From Flavobacteriaceae bacterium (GTDB taxonomy: Bacteria; Bacteroidota; Bacteroidia; Flavobacteriales; Flavobacteriaceae), in the NCBI GenBank assembly GCA_030835825.1, contig JAURRA010000023.1, positions 1 through 40,852 of the forward strand: a stretch of DNA of 40,852 bases. Reading direction: 5' to 3'. Shown here piece by piece: positions 26,356 through 34,232 of this stretch. The number at the start of each line of letters is the position of its first letter. Position 1 is the stretch's first letter. Under the pieces are notes generated by a model that was not told the origin of the DNA, made no database searches, and saw only the letters and a list, made by a program, of their open reading frames with translations. The position numbers and the translations under genes were made by a program.

Positions 26356-26877
26356 CTATTGTTCTTGACTTTTTTTCATAAAAAGACCTAATACTAAGGA
26401 GATGATTAAACCGAATATCAAACTCCCAACTATAGAAAAGAGGCTCATTGCTAAAGGTGAAGTAAACATTTCGGTCATTTTCATTCCTTGGTCAAGTTCT
26501 GCCGCGCTAGCTTCTGGTGCAGATGCTTGCATTTTCATAAAAGCGTTTTCACGAATAATTTCTATGTACTCGGGGTAAATAAAAGAATAGTGAACATAAT
26601 TATAAACTGCAGAAATTACGCCTCCCACTGCGGCCATGGCTAACCCTAGCTTGATGGCTTCTCCGAGACTCATTAAACCGTTTTGGGCTTTCTTAAGGGT
26701 CGAAAAACCTAAAAAATAAACGACTATAGTTAGCGCTGTCGTGACAATACTAATCATAGAATTTTCTGGCTCAATACTGAAGGCATAAATCAACACAGCT
26801 GTTAAAATGGTGATTAAGCCAAGATATAGGCCATAATTGTAAGCTAGAGATTTAGTAATGGGTGTTGAATTATTCAT
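26356..26877 (-). CDS. DUF4199 membrane protein
   Basis: A 173-residue inner membrane protein with four predicted helices (about 13-31, 41-60, 72-93 and 145-168) and an intervening hydrophilic segment rich in M, E and A (about 108-135). This layout fits DUF4199, a Bacteroidota family of unknown function. It precedes the glycosyltransferase gene with a 15-base gap and is probably co-transcribed with it. A -7 promoter element lies 25 bases upstream. No enzymatic motif is visible. Confidence 0.82.
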   Translation of the reverse strand: MNNSTPITKSLAYNYGLYLGLITILTAVLIYAFSIEPENSMISIVTTALTIVVYFLGFSTLKKAQNGLMSLGEAIKLGLAMAAVGGVISAVYNYVHYSFIYPEYIEIIRENAFMKMQASAPEASAAELDQGMKMTEMFTSPLAMSLFSIVGSLIFGLIISLVLGLFMKKSQEQ

Positions 26878-26902
26878 TATGATTTGTGTTTTATTAGATA
26901 AT

Positions 26903-26910
26903 CAAAGATA
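26903..26910 (-). promoter_or_regulatory. -7 promoter element of the DUF4199-glycosyltransferase unit
   Basis: TATCTTTG on the minus strand fits TAnnTTTG, 25 bases before the DUF4199 ATG. It shares the 128-base divergent region with the rpmE2 promoter. Confidence 0.5.
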
Positions 26911-26950
26911 CAAAAAACTCAAGATGTCGTTTAAAATCATCTCACTACTG

Positions 26951-26980
26951 TTGCGAATTGTCAAAAAACAATTACATTTG
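26951..26980 (+). promoter_or_regulatory. Promoter of rpmE2
   Basis: TTG at 26951-26953, 19 bases of spacer, then TACATTTG at 26973-26980: a full match to the Bacteroidota consensus TTG-N17-23-TAnnTTTG. The leader to the rpmE2 ATG at 27006 would be about 20 bases. This is the best promoter match in the window. Confidence 0.7.
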
Positions 26981-27005
26981 CAGTCGAATTTTATAGGCAA
27001 TAAAA

Positions 27006-27257
27006 ATGAAAAAAGATATTCACCCAGATAATTACCGTCTTGTAGCTTTTAAAGACATGTCCAATGAGGATGTTTTTATCTCAAAATCTACAGCAGATAC
27101 TAGCGAAACTATTGAGGTTGACGGTGTAGAATATCCCCTTATTAAATTGGAGATTTCTCGTACTTCTCACCCCTATTATACTGGAAAAGCCAAGTTAGTA
27201 GATACGGCTGGTCGTATTGACAAATTCAAATCAAAATACGCGAAGTTTCAAAAATAG
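27006..27257 (+). CDS. rpmE2: 50S ribosomal protein L31 type B
   Basis: An 83-residue ribosomal protein of the large subunit. It starts MKKDIHPDNYRLV and contains the family's central FKDMSNEDVF and the SRTSHPYYTGKAKLVDTAGRIDKF pattern in its second half. It lacks the CxxC zinc-binding cysteines of type A L31, so it is the zinc-independent type B form; in many bacteria that form replaces type A under zinc shortage, but in this phylum it is often the only copy. A consensus promoter lies upstream and a strong terminator downstream, so it is a monocistronic unit. The GlmU-like gene that follows is a common neighbour in Bacteroidota. Confidence 0.95.
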   Translation: MKKDIHPDNYRLVAFKDMSNEDVFISKSTADTSETIEVDGVEYPLIKLEISRTSHPYYTGKAKLVDTAGRIDKFKSKYAKFQK

Positions 27258-27280
27258 GAGACTTCAATATAAATAATTTT

Positions 27281-27313
27281 AAAAAGTCCTCCATTTCGTG
27301 GAGGGCTTTTTTT
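27281..27313 (+). terminator. Rho-independent terminator after rpmE2
   Basis: AGTCCTCCA (27285-27293) pairs with TGGAGGGCT (27299-27307) around TTTCG, followed by T7. One pair is G-T. Its T tract runs directly into a -7-like element for the next gene. Confidence 0.9.
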
Positions 27314-27320
27314 ATTTTTA
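27313..27320 (+). promoter_or_regulatory. Possible -7 element of the GlmU-like gene inside the terminator tail
   Basis: TATTTTTA differs from TAnnTTTG only at the last base and ends four bases before the ATG at 27325. If used, the transcript would start at or near the start codon. Confidence 0.3.
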
Positions 27321-27324
27321 CGCC

Positions 27325-28497
27325 ATGTCAAACATGAATGTCATTTTATTTGATGGACCAGATAGAGTCAATTTTTTGCCTTTGTCTTTTACAAGACCCC
27401 TTGCAGAATTGCGGGTCGGTATTCTGACAATCAGAGAGAAATGGGAGTTTCATTTAAAGTCTTCTTGTTCTGCCCTTACAGAGGACTATCTGCAAAAGAA
27501 ATATCCTCTAATAACGACCGAGGATAATCTTTGGATAGATGCGCAGTGTTTGCCTGCTAGAAGTTTAGTTTCTGCAGTGTTTAAACTTAAGCTAGGACAA
27601 GGGTTGCAGTGGAAAGACAGAATAATTGCTTATCGCACTGTCAATCGAGAGTCTCTTGAAGAGTTGATCCCTTTCGATGAAGAATTTGTTTATTTACAGC
27701 ATACATACGATTTGTTTCGAATGAACGAATTGGCTCTAAATGATGATTTCAATCTGGTTACATTTGGACGTCAATCTGCCCAACTGCCAGATTGTGTCAA
27801 AACGACAAACCCGGATCAAATTTTTGTTGAACCGGGAGCTCGATTTGGACATGCCATATTAAATGCGAGTACGGGTCCAATATATATCGGTAAAAATGCC
27901 GAGGTAATGGATGGTTGTATGGTGAGGGGAGGATTATCACTAGGAGAAGGGTCAGTATTAAAAATGGGTGCTAAGATTTATGGTTCCACGACCATTGGTC
28001 CTCATTGTAAGGTTGGCGGAGAAGTTAATAATTCAGTATTACTCGGCTATTCAAACAAGGGACACGATGGGTTTTTAGGTAATTCTGTAATTGGTACATG
28101 GTGTAATCTAGGTGCTGATACCAATACCTCAAATCTCAAAAATAATTATGAGGAGGTGAAGTTATGGAATTACGGTAGTTTAAATTTTGCAAAAACAGGT
28201 CTCCAGTTTTGTGGGCTTATGTTAGGCGATCACAGCAAGTGTGGCATTAACACCATGTTTAATACTGGAACCGTTGTTGGCGTTAGTGCAAATATTTTTG
28301 GTAGTGGATTTCCAAGAAATTTTGTACCGAGTTACAGCTGGGGTGGTCATTCAGGTTTTCAAGAGTTTAATTTTTCAAAAGCTCTGTCGGTAGCCAAGGC
28401 TGTCATGGTTAGAAGAGGAGAGACGCTAACTGAGCTCGATACAGATATCTTAAAACATGTTTTTGACCAAACCATTAATTTTCGGTCGTCTTATTGA
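27325..28497 (+). CDS. GlmU-like sugar-1-phosphate nucleotidylyltransferase/acetyltransferase
   Basis: About 390 residues, belonging to the Bacteroidota GlmU-like family (putative sugar nucleotidylyltransferase). The N-terminal half starts MNVILFDGPDRVNFLPLSFTRP, a divergent nucleotidylyltransferase domain without the classic GxGTRM signature loop. From about residue 185 the protein is a left-handed beta helix of hexapeptide repeats (GPIYIGKNAEV, GGLSLGEGSVL, GSTTIGPHCKVG), as in acyltransferases. It probably makes UDP-GlcNAc or a related nucleotide sugar for the envelope. I chose ATG at 27325; 27334 is equally possible. A longer frame from GTG 27298 lies inside the upstream terminator. It converges on and overlaps the next gene by 23 bases. 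Confidence 0.85.
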   Translation: MSNMNVILFDGPDRVNFLPLSFTRPLAELRVGILTIREKWEFHLKSSCSALTEDYLQKKYPLITTEDNLWIDAQCLPARSLVSAVFKLKLGQGLQWKDRIIAYRTVNRESLEELIPFDEEFVYLQHTYDLFRMNELALNDDFNLVTFGRQSAQLPDCVKTTNPDQIFVEPGARFGHAILNASTGPIYIGKNAEVMDGCMVRGGLSLGEGSVLKMGAKIYGSTTIGPHCKVGGEVNNSVLLGYSNKGHDGFLGNSVIGTWCNLGADTNTSNLKNNYEEVKLWNYGSLNFAKTGLQFCGLMLGDHSKCGINTMFNTGTVVGVSANIFGSGFPRNFVPSYSWGGHSGFQEFNFSKALSVAKAVMVRRGETLTELDTDILKHVFDQTINFRSSY

Positions 28498-30103
28498 TCT
28501 TCCTTACTGTTCTCAGATCTAAGATATTTGTTGGGTTCATTCCTAATCCCTCGACACCCCTCTGAATAAATCGGACTACTTCATCATAAAATAGTGGGAT
28601 TACAGCGGAAGACTCCATTACCAAGCTGTCCATGCGTTGATACAGTTGTGTTCGAGAGTTAACATCGTTGATTTGTTGCGAACTCTCATACCATTGATCG
28701 AATAAATCAGATTTAAAATGGGTATAATTTGGACCTCTTGGGGCAAAATTCTTGCTGTAAAACAGCGATAAATAATTTTCGGCATCTGGATAATCTGCTA
28801 CCCAACTGGCTCTAAAAATATCGAGTTTACCATTGGCCTTAGCAGTTTTCAAGGTAGATGCTGGTGTTACCGAAATAGCAATGCGCAAGCCAACGTCCGA
28901 TAATTCTCTTTGAATATATTCGCAAAAACTCAAGTAATTACTGGTTGTTGTAATTGTTATCTGAGGTACTTGACCAGTTTCATTCGTATACTGCTGTATC
29001 TGGGCTCTTGCTAATTCTGGGTTATAGCTTACCTCTTCAGATGGCCTGTAGCCCTGTAAGCCAAGCGGAATCATGCCCCCCTGAGCAGGGCGGCCAATGC
29101 CATTTCTAAGAAAAGTCATCATCTTAACTCTGTCTATGCCATGGTTGACTGCCGACCGTATGAGTTTGGACTGGACTTCAGGAACTTCAGAATCCATATA
29201 AAAAGCCACATATTCTGTGTTGAGATAGGGTCCTTTGAGCATTTGAACCTCATCCCTATATCGCTGTCTTAAGTTACCGTCGGATGTCAGTAATTCGTCT
29301 TTATATGAGGCATCAAGTCCTGAAATAAAGTCAATATTATTCTGCGTAAAGGCTAAAAACTCACTGAGTTTATCAGGAACGAAGGTAATAGCTACAGCAT
29401 CTAAATAAGGTAGGCTGATGCCGTTCGGGTCTTTTTGAAAATAATTGGGATTTTTAACGAAAACTAATTTCAGATTTTCTTCCCACCGTTTAAACATAAA
29501 AGGTCCTGTGCCAATGGGATGTTTCCGGAATTCCGAACCATAATATGTTATAGCTTCATGAGGTACCACACTACAGTATTTCATGGCTAAAATACTTAGG
29601 AAGGGGGGAAAGGGTTTTTTTAGTTTTATTTCTAGGGTGACATCATCAACTGCTCTTAGGCTACTGACCTGATCGAGAACCCAGCCACCAGGTGCGGAGA
29701 GGTCTGGATCGCGCAGTCGGTTGAAGGTGTATTCAAAATCTGAAGCAATAACTTTCCTTGATCTAAACACTTCATTGTCATGAAAATAAACATCAGACCT
29801 TAAAGTAAAATCGTAGGTTAATCCGTCATCAGAAAGCTGCCATTTTTCAGCAATACAAGGTTGGATTTGAAGCGAATCGTTGAGCTCAACCAGACCATTA
29901 AAAAGCTGATTGACAGCCTGAATGTCGGCAAGATCTTTGGCAAAAGCGGGATCAAGACTATTAATATTTTTGTGTTCATTATATCGAAAAGCTACTTTTT
30001 CTTGTTCTTGACTAAGCTTAGAGCGGCAACCCATAAGGACGAAAGATATCAAAATCAAGGTCAAATGGACCGAGAATAAATGGATAAGCCTGTATTTTAT
30101 CAT
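28475..30103 (-). CDS. Peptide-type ABC transporter substrate-binding lipoprotein
   Basis: A 542-residue extracytoplasmic binding protein of the SBP_bac_5 (OppA/DppA) family. It is a lipoprotein: the signal peptide ends in the lipobox LMGC with Cys26. Family patterns include LNSLDPAFAKD-like N-terminal binding residues, YDFTLRSDVYFHDNE near 115, HPIGTGPFMFKRWEE near 192 and SWVADYPDAENYLSLFYS near 440. Such proteins bind oligopeptides or similar ligands for an importer. No permease or ATPase gene is next to it, so it is an orphan and partners must be elsewhere or absent. Its 3' end overlaps the GlmU-like gene by 23 bases in the opposite direction. Confidence 0.9.
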   Translation of the reverse strand: MIKYRLIHLFSVHLTLILISFVLMGCRSKLSQEQEKVAFRYNEHKNINSLDPAFAKDLADIQAVNQLFNGLVELNDSLQIQPCIAEKWQLSDDGLTYDFTLRSDVYFHDNEVFRSRKVIASDFEYTFNRLRDPDLSAPGGWVLDQVSSLRAVDDVTLEIKLKKPFPPFLSILAMKYCSVVPHEAITYYGSEFRKHPIGTGPFMFKRWEENLKLVFVKNPNYFQKDPNGISLPYLDAVAITFVPDKLSEFLAFTQNNIDFISGLDASYKDELLTSDGNLRQRYRDEVQMLKGPYLNTEYVAFYMDSEVPEVQSKLIRSAVNHGIDRVKMMTFLRNGIGRPAQGGMIPLGLQGYRPSEEVSYNPELARAQIQQYTNETGQVPQITITTTSNYLSFCEYIQRELSDVGLRIAISVTPASTLKTAKANGKLDIFRASWVADYPDAENYLSLFYSKNFAPRGPNYTHFKSDLFDQWYESSQQINDVNSRTQLYQRMDSLVMESSAVIPLFYDEVVRFIQRGVEGLGMNPTNILDLRTVRKINKTTEN

Positions 30104-30144
30104 GTTAGATAGTTGTCGTAATTTTACCTGATAAATGTACGTTA

Positions 30145-31491
30145 ATGCAATCTCAAAAAAAAGTTGGCTTTTACACTTTAGGTTGTAAGCTTAATTTTTC
30201 TGAAACTTCTACCATAGCCCGCTCTTTTGAGCACGAGGGTTTTGTTAGAGTTCCGTTTGGAGATTTTGCCGACATCTATGTGATTAACACTTGTTCGGTA
30301 ACTGAAAACGCCGATAAGCGATTCAGTCAAATCGTGAAACAGGCCTTAAAAAGTAATCCGGAAGCCTTTCTAATTGCAGTAGGCTGCTATGCTCAACTCA
30401 AACCAGAGATTTTAGCCAAGGTGGATGGTGTCGATTTGGTATTAGGGGCATCCGAAAAATTTAAAATTACCGATTATCTTAACGACCTATCTAAGAACGA
30501 CCAAGGCGAAGTGCACTCCTGTGAAATTAAAGAAGCTAATTTTTTTGTTGACAGTTATGCCATCGGCGACCGTACACGTGCCTTTTTGAAGGTCCAAGAT
30601 GGGTGCGATTACAAATGCACCTACTGCACGATTCCACTCGCACGAGGTATCTCTAGAAGCGATTCGCTGTCCAACGTTTTAAAAAACGCTGGGGCTATTG
30701 CACAACAGAATATTAAAGAAATTGTATTAACAGGTGTTAATATCGGTGACTACGGTAAGGGAGAATTTGGAAATAAACAACATGAGCATACCTTCCTTGA
30801 ACTCGTCAAGGCTTTAGACGAGGTTGAAGGCATCAGTAGGTTAAGAATATCTTCGATTGAACCCAATTTGTTGAAAGATGAAACAATACAATTTGTAGCC
30901 AATAGTAAAAATTTCGTGCCCCATTTTCACATTCCGTTGCAAAGTGGTAGCGATATCCTTTTGGCAAAAATGAAAAGGCGATATCGTACAGATTTGTACC
31001 GCAATAGGGTTCATTCTATTTTAACATTAATGCCTGACGCCTGTATTGGTGTGGATGTTATTGTAGGTTTTCCAGGCGAAACAGAAGAGCTTTTCTTGGA
31101 GAGTTATAATTTTCTCAATGAGCTGCCCATTGCATATTTGCACGTGTTTACCTATTCCGAACGGGATAATACGGAGGCCGCTGATTTTGATGGCGTGGTG
31201 CCTTTAGTTGTTCGGAAGAAAAGAAGTAAAATGTTGAGAGGTTTATCGGTCAAAAAAAGAAGAGCATTTTACGAATCACAAATTGGAAAATCAAAAACAG
31301 TACTTTTCGAAAATGAAGTAACAGAGGATGGTTTTTTATTAGGGTTTACTGAAAATTATGTCCGAGTGAAATACCCTTATGACCCAGAGCTCCAAAATAC
31401 ACTTACCAAAATAGCTCTTGAAGAAATTGATAAGGATGGCATTTGTATGGGCAAGATTCAGGTGTCAAACCCTTTTATTACTAACTTATAA
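30145..31491 (+). CDS. mtaB: tRNA (t6A37) methylthiotransferase MtaB
   Basis: A 448-residue radical SAM enzyme that adds a methylthio group to t6A37 of tRNAs reading ANN codons. The N-terminal UPF0004 domain holds one iron-sulfur cluster through Cys14 (TLGCKLN), Cys50 (NTCSV) and Cys81 (VGCYA). The radical SAM cluster is bound by Cys154, Cys158 and Cys161 in GCDYKCTYCTIP. A TRAM RNA-binding domain covers about the last 65 residues. The TLGCKLN opening is typical of MtaB rather than MiaB or RimO. It is transcribed divergently from the peptide-binding lipoprotein across 41 bases, and its end overlaps the convergent gene by 6 bases. Confidence 0.94.
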   Translation: MQSQKKVGFYTLGCKLNFSETSTIARSFEHEGFVRVPFGDFADIYVINTCSVTENADKRFSQIVKQALKSNPEAFLIAVGCYAQLKPEILAKVDGVDLVLGASEKFKITDYLNDLSKNDQGEVHSCEIKEANFFVDSYAIGDRTRAFLKVQDGCDYKCTYCTIPLARGISRSDSLSNVLKNAGAIAQQNIKEIVLTGVNIGDYGKGEFGNKQHEHTFLELVKALDEVEGISRLRISSIEPNLLKDETIQFVANSKNFVPHFHIPLQSGSDILLAKMKRRYRTDLYRNRVHSILTLMPDACIGVDVIVGFPGETEELFLESYNFLNELPIAYLHVFTYSERDNTEAADFDGVVPLVVRKKRSKMLRGLSVKKRRAFYESQIGKSKTVLFENEVTEDGFLLGFTENYVRVKYPYDPELQNTLTKIALEEIDKDGICMGKIQVSNPFITNL

Positions 31492-31782
31492 ACGCAGTCC
31501 AACGGGCAACATGCTTTTATAGCGTCTGTTTTTTCGAATGAACTTAGCAATTGGCGGACTTGTTGGTACAACACTAATGTTGCGCTCAGCAATCTCAGCC
31601 ATTACAAGCTGAATAAACTGTTCTACAAAATTGTCACTCATAATCTCTTCTGGAACGATTAGCTTGGTTAGAAAGATTTTTCTTTCTTGCAAAGAATACT
31701 CAATTTTGGCCATCTGATTGCTCTGAGAAAGCTCAAATTGACGCAAAAATTTGTTGTCTACCAACTCCAATGGATTGTTCAT
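31486..31782 (-). CDS. Small GNAT-like (YjdJ-type) protein with degenerate acetyl-CoA loop
   Basis: A 98-residue protein whose pattern follows the short GCN5-related acetyltransferases of the Acetyltransf_CG/YjdJ type: FELSQSNQMAKIEYSL, FLTKLIVPEE and, at the end, SVVPTSPPIAKFIRKNRRYKSML, equivalent to the usual VPLCPFVAAYIxRHPEYxDLL. The family's acetyl-CoA-binding G-[RK]-G-x-[GA] loop after VPEE is replaced by SDNFV (49-53). Acetyltransferase activity is therefore doubtful. The gene overlaps the end of mtaB by 6 bases on the opposite strand and has its own -7 promoter element. The fold assignment is from pattern recognition and is moderate. Confidence 0.65.
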   Translation of the reverse strand: MNNPLELVDNKFLRQFELSQSNQMAKIEYSLQERKIFLTKLIVPEEIMSDNFVEQFIQLVMAEIAERNISVVPTSPPIAKFIRKNRRYKSMLPVGLRL

Positions 31783-31833
31783 AACTCTATTATTTAGTTT
31801 GAATGGAAATGGCTTTTTTGCATTTCAGCTAAG

Positions 31834-31841
31834 CAAAGTTA
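31834..31841 (-). promoter_or_regulatory. -7 promoter element of the GNAT-like gene
   Basis: TAACTTTG on the minus strand fits TAnnTTTG, 51 bases before the ATG at 31782. No clear -33 element is seen. Confidence 0.4.
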
Positions 31842-31898
31842 TGAAAAAAATCGCCTATTGTGGATGGTTTATTAACAAATTAGCAGAGTTAGAGTAAA

Positions 31899-32597
31899 AT
31901 GAGACAACCCAAAACCCAAATTTATTTGATCCCCTACATGGGACTTTCTGTCGACATCTTTGAAGGTTTGGTTCTGACTAACAAAGAATTTAAGCAGTGG
32001 TATTTGCCGTGGTTTAGCCCTCTAAACGGGGAGACTATCAGTGCCTATGCCGCTAGGATGTTATCTAAAATAAAGCACCCTACCGAACGCTGTGTCATAG
32101 TTGGTGCTGGATTTGGAGGTGTCATGGCGCAGGAAATGTCTAAACAAGCCCAATTTAAAAAAATTGTTATTATTGCCAGCTTCAAATCGGTTCATGAATT
32201 ATCAGCGAGAATGAAACGCATGTTAGTGGCGAGACAATTTGACTTTATTGCAAATAAACTGTTAGATGACGACAATTTACGCACTGAATTTTTAATTGGG
32301 AGAGCTGGTCTTAAAGCAAAGCAACGCTTTGCGCGTTATACCTTTAACTTTGACAAAGCGTTTTTTAAATGGGCAGTTATGCAATTGTTTACTTGGCATC
32401 AGAAAGAGCCATTGAAGGACATTATTCATATCCACGGTGCCAAAGTTGGTGTAATACCAATTATAAATATCAAAAACTGTATTGTTGTGCCAGGTGGAAC
32501 ACATGCTATTATTCCCTTGAAATCAGACTGGTTTAACGAACATTTACTAAATTTGATTAAAGGGAACCCTTTACAATACGAATATGAAAAAATTTAA
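31899..32597 (+). CDS. Alpha/beta-hydrolase-like protein with altered catalytic triad
   Basis: A 232-residue protein with the layout of the small Bacteroidota alpha/beta hydrolases: IYLIPYMGLSVDIFE at the start, the nucleophile-elbow region CVIVGAGFGGVMAQEM, IIHIHGAKVGVIPI near 175-188 and PGGTHAII near 198-205. Homologues have G-x-S-x-G at the elbow; here the central position is Gly71 (codon GGA) in G69-A-G-F-G73. The usual aspartate in the HGTxD segment is Val183, while the histidine is kept (His202). Two of three triad residues thus seem lost, suggesting a binding rather than catalytic role. The frame is intact, so this is not simple decay. It overlaps the lytic transglycosylase gene by 14 bases, implying co-expression. 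Confidence 0.75.
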   Translation: MRQPKTQIYLIPYMGLSVDIFEGLVLTNKEFKQWYLPWFSPLNGETISAYAARMLSKIKHPTERCVIVGAGFGGVMAQEMSKQAQFKKIVIIASFKSVHELSARMKRMLVARQFDFIANKLLDDDNLRTEFLIGRAGLKAKQRFARYTFNFDKAFFKWAVMQLFTWHQKEPLKDIIHIHGAKVGVIPIINIKNCIVVPGGTHAIIPLKSDWFNEHLLNLIKGNPLQYEYEKI

Positions 32598-33519
32598 ATT
32601 AAATAATTTATTGTTCAGAGGAAACTCAATGGCCTTGTTTGCAGTTTTGTTTACATGCGTTTTTTTCCTTTTCAGAAATGCCGCTTCGAATGAAATGGTC
32701 CCACCTGGGACTCAAGATGCTTCCTACAGAGTTGAGGCAATTCCTTTGCCCGATGACCTCTTTTTTGCCGGAGAAAAAGTTTTGCTCCATGATCCTGATG
32801 TTCAGGAACGATTGGACAGAGAGTTACTAGTAAACACTTATTGGCAGTCGAATGCGCTACTCATGCTTAAACGCGCGAATAAATATTTTCCAATTATTGA
32901 GCCGATCTTGGCAAAAAATGGTGTGCCTGATGATTTTAAATACTTAGCAGTAATTGAAAGCGGTTTGCAAAACGTCACCTCTCCAGCTGGGGCAAAAGGT
33001 TTTTGGCAAATTATGCCCAAAACAGGAAAAGAATATGGCCTAGAAGTCAATACTAATGTCGATGAAAGGTTGCACTTAAAAAAAGCTACAGAAACAGCCT
33101 GTGCATATTTGTTGAAGGCCAAAAGAGAATTGGGCAGTTGGACCTTGGCGGCAGCAGCATATAATGCGGGTGTTTATGGCATTAAAAGAAGGCTTACAGA
33201 GCAACAAGTAGATAATTATTTCGACCTATTGCTTGGAGAGGAAACAGGTCGGTACTTATTTAGAGCTTTGGCCTTAAAAAGAATATTTTCTCACCCTGAG
33301 CACCACGGATTCTTTTTAGACTCAACGTTTTTATATCAACCAGTCGCTTCTAAAGTTGTAGTTGTGGATACTGCCATTACAGATATGGTAAAATTTGCAA
33401 AGGATAATGGTGTCACCTATAAAACATTGAAAATACACAACCCTTGGTTGAAAGATCCATTTTTAAAAAATGCTTCTAGAAAAGTATATGAAATAGAAAT
33501 ACCTTTAGCTGCAGAATAG
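32584..33519 (+). CDS. Lytic transglycosylase (SLT family)
   Basis: A 311-residue peptidoglycan-cleaving enzyme. The N-terminal helix (about 17-33) is a signal anchor or signal peptide. The transglycosylase domain runs from about 100 to 225, with the catalytic Glu125 in LAVIESGLQN, then SPAGAKGFWQIMPKTGKEYGL and the AAAYNAGVYGIKRRL motif. It is similar to MltD-type proteins. The C-terminal 50 residues (VTYKTLKIHNPWLKD) may be a LysM-like element but are not clear. Translation is probably coupled to the alpha/beta-hydrolase-like gene through their 14-base overlap, hinting at a shared envelope role. Confidence 0.92.
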   Translation: MKKFKLNNLLFRGNSMALFAVLFTCVFFLFRNAASNEMVPPGTQDASYRVEAIPLPDDLFFAGEKVLLHDPDVQERLDRELLVNTYWQSNALLMLKRANKYFPIIEPILAKNGVPDDFKYLAVIESGLQNVTSPAGAKGFWQIMPKTGKEYGLEVNTNVDERLHLKKATETACAYLLKAKRELGSWTLAAAAYNAGVYGIKRRLTEQQVDNYFDLLLGEETGRYLFRALALKRIFSHPEHHGFFLDSTFLYQPVASKVVVVDTAITDMVKFAKDNGVTYKTLKIHNPWLKDPFLKNASRKVYEIEIPLAAE

Positions 33520-33538
33520 GGAGTACGCCAGGGAAGAA

Positions 33539-34111
33539 TTACCTCTGATTTTTTCTTCTCATCTGACGATTTCCACCAAAATGTTGATTTGGCATTTGAG
33601 TCTTTTTCATTTGCGACTTTACCATTTGAATTTGTTCTTTTAAAAGTCCTCTTTTGTCGTGGGCTTCGGCCTCTTTTAACAATACTTCAGCCTCCTGCTT
33701 ACGCATTTTTGAAAAAGCGATCCCGGCTAAATTGAGTTTGGCCATGGCCATATCATGCCCCATGGAAAGCCCCAAAGAAACGGCTGTCTTGAAATAACGT
33801 TCAGCTTCATTCATGTTGGTTTGTGAAGACATGATACCCTTCAAATAGTTGTAGTAACCTTGTTGCTTTTTAACTAATGCCCCTTCTGGGTTTTTAATAC
33901 GATCGAGCCAACGGTTAGCGCCCTCGAAATCCTGTTTTCTCAATTTCAAAAATGCCAGTAAAATAAATTCATTTTTAAAATACAAGACCAACACTAGGAC
34001 TCCTAAAAACAATAACGAAATGCCATTGCCAATATTACTTTCAATGAATTGATATGTTGCTCCTGCAAAAATGAGAAGCGTTAATACTAATTTGATATTC
34101 TTGTTGAACAT
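33539..34111 (-). CDS. Membrane protein with TPR-like repeats
   Basis: About 190 residues with two adjacent N-terminal membrane helices (about 8-50, counted from the chosen ATG), then a helical cytoplasmic part with TPR-like pairs: FLKLRKQDFEGANRWLDRI, GYYNYLKGIMSSQTNMNEAERYF and KLNLAGIAFSKMRKQEAEVLL. The C-terminus is basic and Gln-rich. TPRs mediate protein contacts, but no partner is evident. I chose ATG at 34111, because the longer frame starts at a TTG (34135) that lies inside a consensus -7 promoter element. It converges with the lytic transglycosylase gene, 19 bases apart. Confidence 0.75.
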   Translation of the reverse strand: MFNKNIKLVLTLLIFAGATYQFIESNIGNGISLLFLGVLVLVLYFKNEFILLAFLKLRKQDFEGANRWLDRIKNPEGALVKKQQGYYNYLKGIMSSQTNMNEAERYFKTAVSLGLSMGHDMAMAKLNLAGIAFSKMRKQEAEVLLKEAEAHDKRGLLKEQIQMVKSQMKKTQMPNQHFGGNRQMRRKNQR

Positions 34112-34132
34112 GAGTTTTAAATTTGTGGATGG

Positions 34133-34140
34133 CAAATGTA
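34133..34140 (-). promoter_or_regulatory. -7 promoter element of the TPR membrane protein gene
   Basis: TACATTTG on the minus strand fits TAnnTTTG. It ends 21 bases before the ATG at 34111 and overlaps the alternative TTG start, which supports the shorter protein. Confidence 0.5.
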
Positions 34141-34193
34141 AGAAAACTATGAAAAATAAATGGGGTTAAAGTTTTTCAAATAAAAAAGCTTTG

Positions 34194-34201
34194 TATATTT
34201 G
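34194..34201 (+). promoter_or_regulatory. -7 promoter element of rpmH
   Basis: TATATTTG fits TAnnTTTG. A T-rich stretch (34172-34176) sits at the place expected for the -33 element. Transcription would begin near 34207, at the foot of the leader hairpin. Confidence 0.55.
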
Positions 34202-34208
34202 CGCGACA

Positions 34209-34232
34209 TTTAACGGAAGGGATTTCGTTAAA
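34209..34232 (+). promoter_or_regulatory. Hairpin at the 5' end of the rpmH leader
   Basis: TTTAACG (34209-34215) and CGTTAAA (34226-34232) are perfectly complementary arms around a ten-base purine-rich loop, GAAGGGATTT. The hairpin lies at the predicted transcript start and 17 bases before the rpmH ATG. It may stabilise the mRNA or serve as a binding site; this is inference. Confidence 0.5.
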
